Below are positions 1 through 9,400 of a stretch of DNA of 64,000 bases, one piece after another. Source of the DNA: Streptomyces dengpaensis (GTDB taxonomy: Bacteria; Actinomycetota; Actinomycetes; Streptomycetales; Streptomycetaceae); the NCBI RefSeq assembly GCF_002946835.1, contig NZ_CP026652.1:1240001-1304000 (forward strand), read 5' to 3'. Position numbers and translations under genes: made by a program. The notes beneath the pieces were generated by a model that ran no database searches, was not told the origin of the DNA, and saw only the letters and a program-made list of their open reading frames with translations. How positions within the stretch are numbered: the first letter of the stretch is position 1; each line of letters starts with the position of its first letter.

Positions 1-171
1 CAGGCCCTCGGGGATGGCCGCCACCGCCAGCGATACGGCACTGATGAACAGGTCGCCGAAGTCCTGCCCGCGTACCAGGCCGAGAATGAGCTCCGGCACG
101 CTGCCCGCTCCCGGCCCAAGCGCCCGGGAAGACCGCGGACCGTGCGCTCCATCCGGCTGGTGACGTGCCAT
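1..171 (-). pseudogene. P-type cation ATPase fragment, 5'-truncated, runs off left edge
   Basis: The minus-strand translation reaching the window edge contains the fourth-membrane-segment signature of P-type cation ATPases, SLAVAAIPEGL, preceded by a plausible third/fourth segment loop. The PEGL motif forms part of the ion-binding site in this family. An in-frame ATG lies at 171, but the ~40 residues before the motif do not resemble the first three membrane segments or the actuator domain. The family would need roughly 250-300 residues there, so the gene looks truncated at its 5' end. It sits just past the 3' end of the DISARM genes and may mark an island edge. The rest of the gene is outside the window. 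Confidence 0.5.
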
Positions 172-457
172 AGGGCATGCCTATGCATCGGCGGGTTCTG
201 CACACCGGTCTTCCCGCCTCGTCTGCGCTGGTGAAGTGGTCGCCACTGGGCAGGGTGACGACTCCATCTACGTCAACCGTCGCGGTATGGCGGGTGCCGC
301 GGTAGTCACTTGCGAGTTGGGTGCCCAGTGTCAGGACACCCGCAAGTCGATCCTCGACATACATGTGGCGATCAGGCAAGGGGATTTCGGACTCATGGGC
401 CCCTGATTCTTTGGTCGCAGCGGGAAGGGGCGAGCTCCGAGACCAGAACCTACCCGT
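172..457. other. intergenic stretch downstream of drmC, no convincing gene
   Basis: No complete gene was recognised in these ~290 bases. A plus-strand reading from about 235 to 404 contains GQGDDSIY followed by a short tail and a stop. It faintly recalls the start of Streptomyces phage-type integrases, but it is too short and too divergent to call. The segment separates drmC from the truncated ATPase. Confidence 0.4.
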
Positions 458-1222
458 TCAAGGTCGAAAGGGCCGGAGTATGCCCAAGCGTTGCAGCTCA
501 ACAATGTGCTCTGCTGCACGCCGTGGTGCCTCGCCGCCCGTCACCAGGACCCCTGCCTCGATATTGCGCCGCGCCGCGGACTCGGTCAGGTTGGCGCTGC
601 CCAGGAAGAGCATGCGACGGTCGGCGACCGCGAGTTTGGCGTGCTGGCGCGAGTGAGCGTGCCCGGCCGAGTCACGTGCCCAGTGCCAAAGACGCAACCC
701 AGGAACGGACACGAACGCATCGGCTGGTTCCCGGCCCGAGAGGAGACCGCGCGCGCCCGCCAGTGTCTCGACCACGACGTGCGCTTTCACACCCCTTGCC
801 GCGGCCTCGGTCAAAGCCTGTGTCAGGGCCGGATACGGGCGGGCCGCGTAAGTCATGGCCAGCAGTTCGTCACGAGACTCATTGATGACCTCGACAAGCA
901 CCTGGGCAGTCGCCCGCACCGGCACGGCCGGCGTCGAGGGGCCGCTCCACACCGTACGGACTTGAACCGTTTCCCGGGCATGCAGCAGAGCCGCGACATA
1001 GCCCCGAACGTAGGCCGCCGCCTCGGCGAAGGGAATCGACTCCGTCTCCACCGCGTCGTACAGCTTCTCGACGGCCACGCTGATCCCCGGTGTTGCCAGC
1101 TCGGTCAGTACCCGCTCTCTGCTGCGTCGTTGAGCCAGCAGTCCGGCGAGGTCCTTGCCACGAGAGGGGCCCAGGGCCAGAACGGCAGCCTCAGCAGCTC
1201 CCTCGAACTCTTTTCTGCTCAC
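458..1222 (-). CDS. drmC: DISARM phospholipase D-like protein DrmC
   Basis: This is the last gene of the DISARM drmA-drmB-drmC block, 254 residues. DrmC belongs to the phospholipase D/nuclease superfamily and is an accessory DISARM component. The HKD signature is visible around residue 192 as HAKLAVAD, followed by FLGSANLT, which is typical of the family. The reading frame stays open further upstream, but the GTG at 1222 overlaps the drmB stop as GTGA. That overlap implies translational coupling and excludes the longer reading through drmB. Only one HKD motif is present, as in other single-motif DrmC-like proteins, so dimerisation would be needed to form a complete site (inference). Confidence 0.88.
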   Translation of the reverse strand: MSRKEFEGAAEAAVLALGPSRGKDLAGLLAQRRSRERVLTELATPGISVAVEKLYDAVETESIPFAEAAAYVRGYVAALLHARETVQVRTVWSGPSTPAVPVRATAQVLVEVINESRDELLAMTYAARPYPALTQALTEAAARGVKAHVVVETLAGARGLLSGREPADAFVSVPGLRLWHWARDSAGHAHSRQHAKLAVADRRMLFLGSANLTESAARRNIEAGVLVTGGEAPRRAAEHIVELQRLGILRPFRP

Positions 1223-3111
1223 GGCAGCAGGCCGACCGGTGTCAGTACTTGTTCCTTGTCTCCGGAAAGCGGTACGAGGAAGCGGCGATCCAGGAACCGA
1301 TTTGCGCGCTCGCATGTGGTCTCGGACACGAAGAGACAGACATGGCAGGCGGCTCCGTGCAGGTAGTCGCCCGGGTCGTGCGGCAGGCGCTCGGAGCACA
1401 GTGGGTCGGCCGAGCAGTGCCCGGCGTCGGTCAGGGCACGACGGACGATCCGGTCGAACTCGCGCTCCTCAGCAAGCGAAACAAGGCCTCCGAGGGTGCC
1501 CTCCGAATCGGGAACAGCGGTGTAGATGAGAATGCCCGTCCTTGGGTTCTTTTCGTCTCCCGCATAAATTCGCTCTGCGAGTGAGGCCGAGTTGTAGCCG
1601 CATTCCAGGGCGATGGTACGGATCAAAAGGTGGGAAAGCGTGTGCAGGGCGATGTACCGTGCCCCGGGCCAACCGAAGAAGGGATCGAAGTCGCTCGTCT
1701 TGCGGTCCGACTTTCGGTTTGCGCGGAATCGACCGAAAGCCTCCCTGTGGGCCTCCATATGCGGCGACTTCTCCATACGTGCCACCCAGTCGGCCATGAG
1801 GCCGTCCCGCACACGAAGGAAGATGCCCTCGCCGCGAACCTCGCTGGCCGGCACCCAGGGCTGCGTACCGCGGGACAGGTCTACCCGGCTGGCGATCTCC
1901 GGCGACTCAGGGTCAGGGGCGTCGAGCCTGGTGAAACCGATCAGGGCGCGTGCCTCGCGCAGCCGCTCCACTTGGCGAATGTCTGAGAAGAGTTCGCCGA
2001 GGCGGGGCGGAACGGAGACCTTCCGCAGGGCGAAGTCGTCACTCGGCGCTGGAACGGGGCCCGAGAGCGCGTCCCATTCGGGGCCGAAGAGGTCGGCCTG
2101 GACGTCGGGCGCGGAGGGAGCCAGTCCGTCGGATCCTTGCTTACGAGCCGCGATGGCCGCGACGACCGCGTCGGCCTCGAACTCTTTGAGGAACCCGAAC
2201 TTGGGCATGCGTGCCATGAAGTCGAACTGTCCGCGATCATCTATGAGTTGCAAGTCGGGCCAGTGGTCGTCGAGGAGCTTGTCAATGTCTCCGCCCTGCC
2301 CCTTGGGCAGGGCCAGAGCGCTGAGAGTGAGCGGGAACCACTGATTGGACGCGCCCGCCACCATCAGGACCGAGTCCTGAGCACAGCCGTTCGCCGCGTA
2401 TGTGCCCAGGTGCGGGTGACGTCCGCGGCACAGCGGTAGGTTGCGGCGGCCTCGCTCGCCCATCGCCTCGCGGATGTTGCGCTTCTCGCCGCAGGCGACG
2501 CATTCGATGGTGACGTTGGCGGCCTGGTTGCCGCCGTGGTCCTTCATGCGCAGCTTCGGGCGCGGCGTCTTGCTGCAGGCCTGCCCGTGGTGGACGTATG
2601 CCGTGTACGGAAACTCATCGAGATGGCCGACAGTGCAGACGAGGGTGAAGCGGGCAGCGACGGCGAGAGGCTTCCCCCGCTTGCAGTCGTGGACGAACTT
2701 CGCTTCGTGCGGCGTACGCGGGTTGGAGTTGATGAAGGCGAACTCACTGGAGTCGACGGCGGCCAGCACATTGCAGGCGGTGCAGCGCAGCCATTGAGGA
2801 AACGGTGTGACGGGCACCCCGACACCCTGCGCAGCCCAGCCCTTGGGGTCCGCGTCCCCACCCTCCAGCCATGGGGCGGCGCGCAACTGCTCGACCTGTC
2901 CGCGCCCGTAGCGCTGGAGGGATCGGTTGACGGCGGCGCGCAGCCGAGGCTCGTCGATGTCGTAATCGGTGATGCCGGAGTAGCTCCAGGCGTCAAGTCC
3001 CTTGACGAGAACCGAGAAATTCGGCAGATCGACGAGGGAGCCGATACCGGCGGTGAACATGAGGTGGCTGGGACGGACGGCTCCGACCCTGCGATTGCCG
3101 TGGGTGGTCAT
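1219..3111 (-). CDS. drmB: DISARM protein DrmB (DUF1998)
   Basis: A 630-residue DrmB-type protein, part of the DISARM core that acts with the DrmA helicase against incoming phage DNA. It begins with a conserved RPSHLMFTAGIGSLVDLPNF segment. Several cysteine pairs suggest bound zinc: CTAC and CVACG in the first half, and a cluster ending in CHVC and ETTC near the C terminus, the DUF1998 region. The ATG at 3111 overlaps the drmA stop (ATGA), and the stop overlaps the drmC GTG, so the three genes form one coupled operon. Length and order match DISARM loci. No truncation was seen. Confidence 0.92.
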   Translation of the reverse strand: MTTHGNRRVGAVRPSHLMFTAGIGSLVDLPNFSVLVKGLDAWSYSGITDYDIDEPRLRAAVNRSLQRYGRGQVEQLRAAPWLEGGDADPKGWAAQGVGVPVTPFPQWLRCTACNVLAAVDSSEFAFINSNPRTPHEAKFVHDCKRGKPLAVAARFTLVCTVGHLDEFPYTAYVHHGQACSKTPRPKLRMKDHGGNQAANVTIECVACGEKRNIREAMGERGRRNLPLCRGRHPHLGTYAANGCAQDSVLMVAGASNQWFPLTLSALALPKGQGGDIDKLLDDHWPDLQLIDDRGQFDFMARMPKFGFLKEFEADAVVAAIAARKQGSDGLAPSAPDVQADLFGPEWDALSGPVPAPSDDFALRKVSVPPRLGELFSDIRQVERLREARALIGFTRLDAPDPESPEIASRVDLSRGTQPWVPASEVRGEGIFLRVRDGLMADWVARMEKSPHMEAHREAFGRFRANRKSDRKTSDFDPFFGWPGARYIALHTLSHLLIRTIALECGYNSASLAERIYAGDEKNPRTGILIYTAVPDSEGTLGGLVSLAEEREFDRIVRRALTDAGHCSADPLCSERLPHDPGDYLHGAACHVCLFVSETTCERANRFLDRRFLVPLSGDKEQVLTPVGLLP

Positions 3112-6100
3112 CGCTGTCCCTTCCTGGCCGCGTCGCCAGTGGTAGGTCCGTACTCGTCGCTGTCCACGGTGGCCGCCATGTCCTGGTCGGGGTCGGAATC
3201 AGTGTCGGGGGCTCCGAAGTTCCAGTCCGGGCCGCCTCCTGAGGATTCGTCGAGAAAGGCGCCGCCACCGGGGAGAAGGAGGTTGATTTCGTTCTCCGTC
3301 TCGCGCATCGACAGGCCGACGGTCAGCTCGGTCCACCGGGATCCGTCTGCCCGCCTCAGCAGCCCGCTCACGATCGTCGTCTTGCGCTTCTCCTTCCGGT
3401 AGCCGAGGGCCGAGCTGTTCTCGTCCCGCTTGCGGCGCCATTCGTCCTTCAGTCGGTCCAGACGTTCGCTCAGATATTGGCGCGGCCGCTCGCCCCCCAC
3501 CCGTTCGGCCCGTTCCAGAAGCCGACGTTCGACGTCTTGGGCGAGCGGCCCGTTGAGGTCGACATGGTGGGCGTCCAGGTTGCGCGACGTGTCGTATGCG
3601 GCCTGGCGCAACGCGGCGACATAAGTGGCGGCCACGCCCCGGTCGAGGGCTCGGCGGGTGAACGGGGTGACGGAGAGAGCTTCGACCTGGCGGTAGAACG
3701 AGGCGTGGTAGTGCTCGAAGTCTTCGTAGTGGGCGAGATCTCGGGGGCGTGACCAGTTGTAGAGGGTCACGACGAGACCCGGGCGTTTGGCGTCACGGCC
3801 GACGCGCGAGGACGCCTGGATGTACTCGGCGGTGTTCTTGGGCTGGCCGACGACCAGCATCAGACCGAACCGGGAGACGTCGACACCCACCTGCAGCATG
3901 GAGGTGGCGAGGACGACGTCGACTGCCTGTCTGGCCGTCGGCGTCATGGCGGCGCGGGGTTCACGCTTCTCCTTCATGGCAGTCGCATACTCGCGCAGGA
4001 AGGCGCGTCGCCGGTCCGAGGTGTCGCGCTCGGGGTCGAACCCGATTTCCAGGCGCTTGAGGGCTGCGCCGATGTCAGCGGAGGAAATGCGCGAGGTCAG
4101 TTCCTGGATGCTGAGCATGCCGGCTCTGCTCACGATGCGATCGGCCAGCGTGTCCTGGCCTCTGCGGCTGCCGTTGGAGCGCACGCGGGTGGTGATGTCG
4201 TCGTCCATGTACCGCCGCATGCCGGCGAGTTCGCGGGTCGCATTGAAGTAGCCGACAAGCGTCATATAGGGGTCGGCCGGCTTGCCGTAGTCGTCGAAAA
4301 GTTGCTGCCCGGCGAGGAGCAGGATCTCGGCGACCCGGATCTCGGCAGCCTTGAGGCGGGTGCCGTGCGCGCACACGCCCAGGTAGCGGCGGCCGGGGTT
4401 CTCGCGGCTCAGCTCGACCTGTCGGGAGAAGAAGGTGTCACCGACGTCGAGGACCTGCGGCGGGAAGACGGCGACTTTGCGGCCGAAGACGCCGAGTACC
4501 TGATCGGCGGCCCGTTTAGTGGTCGCGGTCGATGCGACGATCTTGGGCCCGACCTCGTGGCGTTGTCCCCGGGCGTCGGTGACACTCCAGGTGCACAGCT
4601 GATCGACGGCGGACTCGAAGAGGCCGACGATGGTGCCGAGCGCACCGGAGATCAGGTGCAGCTCGTCCTGGATGATCAGGTCCGGGGGCCGCAGGCGGGT
4701 GACGGGCTGTGCGGTGACGCCGGGCATGTCGCCCTTCGCGTTGTGGCGGCTTCCGCAACCGGTTTTGGCGTCAAGGTCGTCGTGGCGGTAGCCGTGGCGG
4801 GGACAGAGCTCGGTGACCCTGCCGAACAGCAGACCGGCGTACCCGTTCCAGGGCAGCTGGGCGAACTTGTCCACGGTGGCGATCAGCAGAGACGGGGCGA
4901 GCCGATAGATCTCCTCGTCGACGGTGAGCACGGGGATGCCCTCGCCAGGCGATTCGCGCCGCGAGAAGGGGCAGCGGTCCTCGCCTTCCCCGCGCGGGCA
5001 GTACAGCAGAACGCGGCGCCGTCCTTCGTCGTACTCCATGTGGGAGCGGGCCGTCAGTCCGCTGCCGCACCAGGGGCAAGTGAGGACTTGAAGGACCCGC
5101 GCGTGCTTGTCGCTCGCGCTCTCCCTGGCGTCGGCGATCTGCTCCTTGGCCTCGTCGAACCAGTTGGGCGAGACAGAGGTTCCCACCCAGAGTCCGATAC
5201 GGAACGGGGTGGCGCCCCAGCGGACGTCCCGCGCGAATTCCTCGCGGCGCAGCACCTCGCAGGCACTGACCAGTGCGGCGGCACGTTGGAACTGCTGGGC
5301 GGTCAGGAGGCGCAGGGTGTAGCGCATGAGGACACCGACGCCCGCCTCACCGCTGCGTGCCTCCGGTCCCGAGCCAAGCGTGCCTTGCAGGCGTCGCAGC
5401 GCGAAGGTGTAGGCGGCGATGCCGAGGTAGGCCTCGGTCTTGCCACCACCGGTCGGGAAGAACAGCAGGTCGACGAGTGCTTCGCGGCCGGTGCCACGGT
5501 GGGAGTGCCCCGGCTGGGTGAGTGAGTCGAGATTCAGAAGGACGAAAGCGAGCTGGAATGGACGCCAGCTGGCAGCCTCCTTGCCCTTGGCGTAGACCTC
5601 GTCGTACGCCTCCTGGTAGGAGTCGCGGTCGTCCTCACGACCGGCGCGAGCGGCGGCAATAGCGGTGTTGCGGCGCTGGAGTGCCATGGCCCGGTTGGCG
5701 AACCGGAAGGCCTCCAGGGCGGTTTCGTCGGCCACGAGCCTGTCGATGCCCAGAGTTATCCGGTCGCAGATCTCCAGTGCCTGTTCGATGGCGACGCCCG
5801 CCGATTCGCGCAGGTCATCGGGGAGCGAGTGAGCCTTGCGACGCTGCTGTTCGAGCCATGTGCCGTAGCCGTCGGCCAGCGGGGCGAGTGCGGCGCTGAG
5901 TTCGGTTCGGCGGGCAGGCACCGCGAGCGAGGCGAGTTCGTCCATGCCGAGCTCGAGCCCGCGGAGGAGATCCTGCTCCTCGAGGGTGGGTGCGGTAGTG
6001 GCCCGGACGTCGTCCTCCGGAAGCCAGGTGGTGGTGAGGCGGTGCGCGTTGCGCTCACCGTTGCGCACATGTGCATGCGCGGCGACGTTACGGCCTTTGG

Positions 6101-6938
6101 CGTGGCTGAGGCTGTCCCGGTAGAGGAGACGGAGCCGCCGATCCTCGGGGTCCTCGGGGGCGTTGCCTCGGTTCGCGAGATCCAGAGGGTCATCGACCGG
6201 GAGGAAGACCGCGGCCTGGTCGTCCGGAAACGCGGTGACCTCGATCGCGGTCTGGAAGAGCCAGTGGGCGTCGCGAGCCTCGCGGCTGTCCTGCTGCCGG
6301 TTCACCAGGGTCAGTTCGACGACGCGCAGATCTTCGGCGCCGGCTCGACCGGTGTGCTGTCGTACTTGTATGTCGAGGACAACGGCGTCGCCTTCGAGTT
6401 TGACGATCCGGTCGGCCGCACCGGTCACGTCGATGTCCACCGGGTACTCGATCGGTTCGCGCGACCAGACCCTACGGGTGGTGCCCCGGTCCGTGGCTTC
6501 CTCGGACTGCGTGTAGCGGCCCCAGCGGACGTGGGCGCTGAGTGTGCCGACAGAAGCGGGGACCGTGAAGGACAGCCCCATGGAGGATGCCCAGATGTGT
6601 CCGGCGGCCTGCGGGGTCAACCGGTCCTGGGGCTCACCGTCGTCGCCCTCCTGCTCGTCGCCCGAGTCACTGTCCGCGCTCTGGGCGGCCGCGAGTGCGA
6701 TCCCCTCTCCGGTGACGGCCTGGGGTTGCGGCCCAAGCATGCCAACGAGGTAACGGTCGCGCGGCCCGGAAGAGGCGCTCGACAGAGTCTCAGTTTCACC
6801 GTCCCAGGGTCCCAGCAGATCGCGGCGGATGTAGGTGACAAGTCCGTCCCGCACCGCGTACGAGTCCCCGGAACGAAACGTCTGAGGCACTTCGTCAAGC
6901 GGGTGCGGTACAGCGGCTTGAGCAGGCTGGGCCGGCAT
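3108..6938 (-). CDS. drmA: DISARM helicase DrmA
   Basis: A 1276-residue superfamily 2 helicase, the central motor of DISARM. After an acidic low-complexity patch near residue 95, the motor has a Walker A, FFPTGGGKTEAYLG, at about residue 490 and a DELH Walker B at about 756. The helicase C-terminal half ends in the conserved arginine segment SSRVGRDAKRPG at about 1045. The ATG at 6938 has an AAAGGA ribosome site 8 bases upstream. A minus-strand promoter lies further upstream, with a TATATT -10 at 7005-7010. The island operator (7016-7030) sits inside the spacer. First gene of the drmA-drmB-drmC operon; its usual partners drmMI and drmD lie 22 kb away. Confidence 0.95.
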   Translation of the reverse strand: MPAQPAQAAVPHPLDEVPQTFRSGDSYAVRDGLVTYIRRDLLGPWDGETETLSSASSGPRDRYLVGMLGPQPQAVTGEGIALAAAQSADSDSGDEQEGDDGEPQDRLTPQAAGHIWASSMGLSFTVPASVGTLSAHVRWGRYTQSEEATDRGTTRRVWSREPIEYPVDIDVTGAADRIVKLEGDAVVLDIQVRQHTGRAGAEDLRVVELTLVNRQQDSREARDAHWLFQTAIEVTAFPDDQAAVFLPVDDPLDLANRGNAPEDPEDRRLRLLYRDSLSHAKGRNVAAHAHVRNGERNAHRLTTTWLPEDDVRATTAPTLEEQDLLRGLELGMDELASLAVPARRTELSAALAPLADGYGTWLEQQRRKAHSLPDDLRESAGVAIEQALEICDRITLGIDRLVADETALEAFRFANRAMALQRRNTAIAAARAGREDDRDSYQEAYDEVYAKGKEAASWRPFQLAFVLLNLDSLTQPGHSHRGTGREALVDLLFFPTGGGKTEAYLGIAAYTFALRRLQGTLGSGPEARSGEAGVGVLMRYTLRLLTAQQFQRAAALVSACEVLRREEFARDVRWGATPFRIGLWVGTSVSPNWFDEAKEQIADARESASDKHARVLQVLTCPWCGSGLTARSHMEYDEGRRRVLLYCPRGEGEDRCPFSRRESPGEGIPVLTVDEEIYRLAPSLLIATVDKFAQLPWNGYAGLLFGRVTELCPRHGYRHDDLDAKTGCGSRHNAKGDMPGVTAQPVTRLRPPDLIIQDELHLISGALGTIVGLFESAVDQLCTWSVTDARGQRHEVGPKIVASTATTKRAADQVLGVFGRKVAVFPPQVLDVGDTFFSRQVELSRENPGRRYLGVCAHGTRLKAAEIRVAEILLLAGQQLFDDYGKPADPYMTLVGYFNATRELAGMRRYMDDDITTRVRSNGSRRGQDTLADRIVSRAGMLSIQELTSRISSADIGAALKRLEIGFDPERDTSDRRRAFLREYATAMKEKREPRAAMTPTARQAVDVVLATSMLQVGVDVSRFGLMLVVGQPKNTAEYIQASSRVGRDAKRPGLVVTLYNWSRPRDLAHYEDFEHYHASFYRQVEALSVTPFTRRALDRGVAATYVAALRQAAYDTSRNLDAHHVDLNGPLAQDVERRLLERAERVGGERPRQYLSERLDRLKDEWRRKRDENSSALGYRKEKRKTTIVSGLLRRADGSRWTELTVGLSMRETENEINLLLPGGGAFLDESSGGGPDWNFGAPDTDSDPDQDMAATVDSDEYGPTTGDAARKGQR

Positions 6939-6998
6939 TCGGTGGGTCCTTTCGGACAGATCCGGTGGGGCGCGAGCGTGGATCGATCGTACGACAGC

Positions 6999-7034
6999 AC
7001 GAGAAATATAGACCGTTGACTGAGTTCACACAAC
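6999..7034 (-). promoter_or_regulatory. drmA promoter with island operator (site A)
   Basis: On the minus strand a TTGTGT-like -35 and a TATATT -10 (7005-7010) are spaced 17-18 bases apart. The near-palindrome TTGACTGAGTTCACA (plus strand 7016-7030, centred on the G) fills most of the spacer, the expected place for a repressor. The same 15-mer recurs at 15578, 16558 and, with changes, elsewhere in the island. The divergent helicase gene at 7119 could be covered by the same protein. Promoter elements are by eye only. Confidence 0.65.
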
Positions 7035-7118
7035 GATCTGCGGAGCTCCGTCACTCCTGGCGGAACGAGTCTCTAGGCTGGTCCTCGGCCACCGACCACC
7101 CGCGACCTGAGGACGCCC

Positions 7119-9290
7119 ATGCCCCGACTCGCCCTCTCCGACGACTTCGTAGCGGACCTCATCTCGCTCCAGAGGCCCGTCCAGAAGGAAGTCAACGACG
7201 CGATCCAGATGTTCCGGAGCATGACCGTTTCCCAGCTCCACGCCAGCAAGGGCATGCACCTGGAGAAACTCGAGCGGGCGCGGGATCCCCGGATCCGCAC
7301 CATACGCATCACCAAGTTCTACCGAGGCGTTCTGCTCGCCCCCGATGACGGAAGCGAGCTGTTCACACTTCTTCGGGTCGCACCTCACGACGAGGCGATC
7401 AACTGGGCCTGCAAGCGCGCCTACTCGGTCAACGGCGCCACCGGAGGCCTCGAGGTACGCAACGTCGAAGCCCTTGAGCAGATGGAGACCTATTTCGAGA
7501 CGAAGGCGGTCGCCACCCCTGCCCGCCTCTTCGAGAAGCACTCCGACACCGTGCTGCGCGACCTCGGCGTCGACGATCAGGTCCTGCGCTTGGCCCGCGT
7601 CTGTGTCACGGCCGACGATCTGACGGTCATGGCACCACCCATGATGCCCGCCGACCAGTACGAGGTGCTGGAGTACCTGGCGGCCGACTACTCCCCCGAA
7701 GATGTCTGGGAGCAGCTGATCGCTCCGCGTGGGCAGACCGTGCGCACGGCAGAGGACCGGCCGACGATCACCCTCACCGAAGCAATTCTCAACACCCCCA
7801 ACCGCATTGTGGAAGTGACGGGCCCCGGCGAGCTGGAGCGGATCCTCACCGAGGACCTCACCCGCTGGCGCATCTTCCTCCACCCCGCCCAGCGCCGGTA
7901 CGCCTATCACCCAGGCTTCAACGGACCCGCTCAGGTCACCGGCGGCCCCGGCACCGGCAAGACGGTCGTCGCCCTGCACCGCGTCCGACATCTGCTGCGT
8001 ACTGGTCGTGAGGGCGACCGGATCCTGCTGACCACCTTCACGAACGCCATGGCGGCTGCTCTGCGGGACAGCCTGGCGCTCCTGCTCGGCGACGCCGACG
8101 CCCACCTGCTGGAACGCGTCGACGTCACGACGGTGGATTCGCTCGCCGCCCGGATCATCCGGGAGGCGCGGGGCAGTTCACCGAAACCTCTTACTGCCGG
8201 CGCGGAGAAGAGCGCTTGGACGCGTGCCACCGCACGCGAGGAACTCCCGTGGACGGAACAGTTCCTGTCCCAGGAGTATCGCAACGTCGTCCTGGCGCAG
8301 GGCCTGCGTACACCCGAGGAGTACCTGCGCTGTGTACGACGGGGGCGCGGTACCCAGGTGGGGCGAGTACAAAGAGCCCGGCTGTGGCGCGTGATGGACC
8401 GGTTCGCTGCAGATCTCGCCTCGCGCGACTCGGCGACGTACACGCAGCTGTGCGACCAGGCCGCGAGGATCCTGGCCGACGGCGGGCCGCGCTACCGCCA
8501 CGTCGTCGTGGACGAGGCCCAAGATCTCCATCCGGCCCAGTGGCGAGTGCTGCGCGCCTGCGTCGCCTCCCAGTCCGACGACATGTTCCTCGTCGGCGAC
8601 CCCCATCAGCGGATTTACGACTCCCGCGTCTCGCTGCGCTCGCTGGGTATCAACGTCCGAGGGCGTACGTCCCGGCTGCGTCTCAACTACCGCAGCACGG
8701 AAGAGATCCTGCGCTGGTCCGCATCGCTGCTCGACGGTCAGCCCGTGGGCCGACTCGGTGAGGACGACGACGAGGACAGCGGCCGGGATTCGCTCCGGGG
8801 CTACCGATCCCAGCTGCACGGCCGTATCCCGGCAGCACGCGGATACGGCAGCCAGGACGAGGAGCTGCGGGCGTTGATCGAGCAGATCCGGACCTGGATC
8901 GACCAGGACGGTGTCAAACCGTCCGAGGTGGCCGTGTGCGCCCGGTTCAACACGCTGGTCGACGCGGTCATCACCCGCCTGCGGCGGGAGGGCATCCCGG
9001 CGGTCGCGGTCAAGGACGATCCGGGTCCGGGGATATCAGGGGTGCGAGTGGCCACCATGCACGCGATGAAGGGGTTGGAGTTCCGCTGCGTGGCCGTCGT
9101 GGGCGTCACGTCGAGTGTGCTGCCGTTCGCCCCGCATGTGACGCCGGCCGAGGTTGATCCCGTGCAGCACCAATCGGATCTGCTGGCCGAGCACTGCCTG
9201 CTGTTCGTGGCGTGCACGCGGGCCCGCGATGCCCTCGCCATCTCGTGGAGCGGTGAGCGGAGCCGCATGCTGGACCCGGTCGCCGGCTGA
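7119..9290 (+). CDS. UvrD/Rep-type SF1 helicase with RelE-like N-terminal domain
   Basis: A 723-residue protein. Residues 1-95 resemble the RelE/HigB toxin fold found at the front of a family of UvrD-like proteins, including the stretch KFYRGVLLAPDDGSELFTLL. The helicase follows with Walker A GGPGTGKTVVAL near residue 277, Walker B VVVDEAQD near 463, motif V/VI elements MHAMKGLEF near 648 and FVACTRARDAL near 700. Such proteins unwind DNA 3' to 5'. Here a defence role is inferred from position, directly divergent from drmA and sharing its regulatory region. A GAGGA ribosome site precedes the ATG. A TAGGCT -10 at 7074-7079 could serve it. A strong terminator separates it from the convergent gene. 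Confidence 0.82.
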   Translation: MPRLALSDDFVADLISLQRPVQKEVNDAIQMFRSMTVSQLHASKGMHLEKLERARDPRIRTIRITKFYRGVLLAPDDGSELFTLLRVAPHDEAINWACKRAYSVNGATGGLEVRNVEALEQMETYFETKAVATPARLFEKHSDTVLRDLGVDDQVLRLARVCVTADDLTVMAPPMMPADQYEVLEYLAADYSPEDVWEQLIAPRGQTVRTAEDRPTITLTEAILNTPNRIVEVTGPGELERILTEDLTRWRIFLHPAQRRYAYHPGFNGPAQVTGGPGTGKTVVALHRVRHLLRTGREGDRILLTTFTNAMAAALRDSLALLLGDADAHLLERVDVTTVDSLAARIIREARGSSPKPLTAGAEKSAWTRATAREELPWTEQFLSQEYRNVVLAQGLRTPEEYLRCVRRGRGTQVGRVQRARLWRVMDRFAADLASRDSATYTQLCDQAARILADGGPRYRHVVVDEAQDLHPAQWRVLRACVASQSDDMFLVGDPHQRIYDSRVSLRSLGINVRGRTSRLRLNYRSTEEILRWSASLLDGQPVGRLGEDDDEDSGRDSLRGYRSQLHGRIPAARGYGSQDEELRALIEQIRTWIDQDGVKPSEVAVCARFNTLVDAVITRLRREGIPAVAVKDDPGPGISGVRVATMHAMKGLEFRCVAVVGVTSSVLPFAPHVTPAEVDPVQHQSDLLAEHCLLFVACTRARDALAISWSGERSRMLDPVAG

Positions 9291-9301
9291 GACGCACAAG
9301 C

Positions 9302-9338
9302 CCCGCCGCCCGAACCAAAAGCCGGTTCGGGCGGCGGG
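9302..9338. terminator. bidirectional intrinsic terminator hairpin
   Basis: A perfect 15-base-pair inverted repeat (CCCGCCGCCCGAACC and its complement) with a 7-base loop lies between two convergent genes, the RelE-UvrD helicase and the giant helicase. There is no long T tract, as is usual for Streptomyces terminators. It would stop transcription from both sides. Confidence 0.85.
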
Positions 9339-9400
9339 TCCCATCGGTGGATGCAGTTGTTCCGAGTCTTCCTCCGGCCTTGGTCCAGGAGCCTCAGACC

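Noticed and set aside
458..1399. 313-residue version of DrmC
   Set aside because: The extra N terminus lies within drmB and is arginine/proline-rich; the GTG at 1222 with GTGA overlap is better.
7016..7030. BldD binding site
   Set aside because: The palindrome is centred on a single base with GAACT arms and lacks the outer GT/AC spacing of the BldD consensus as I know it.
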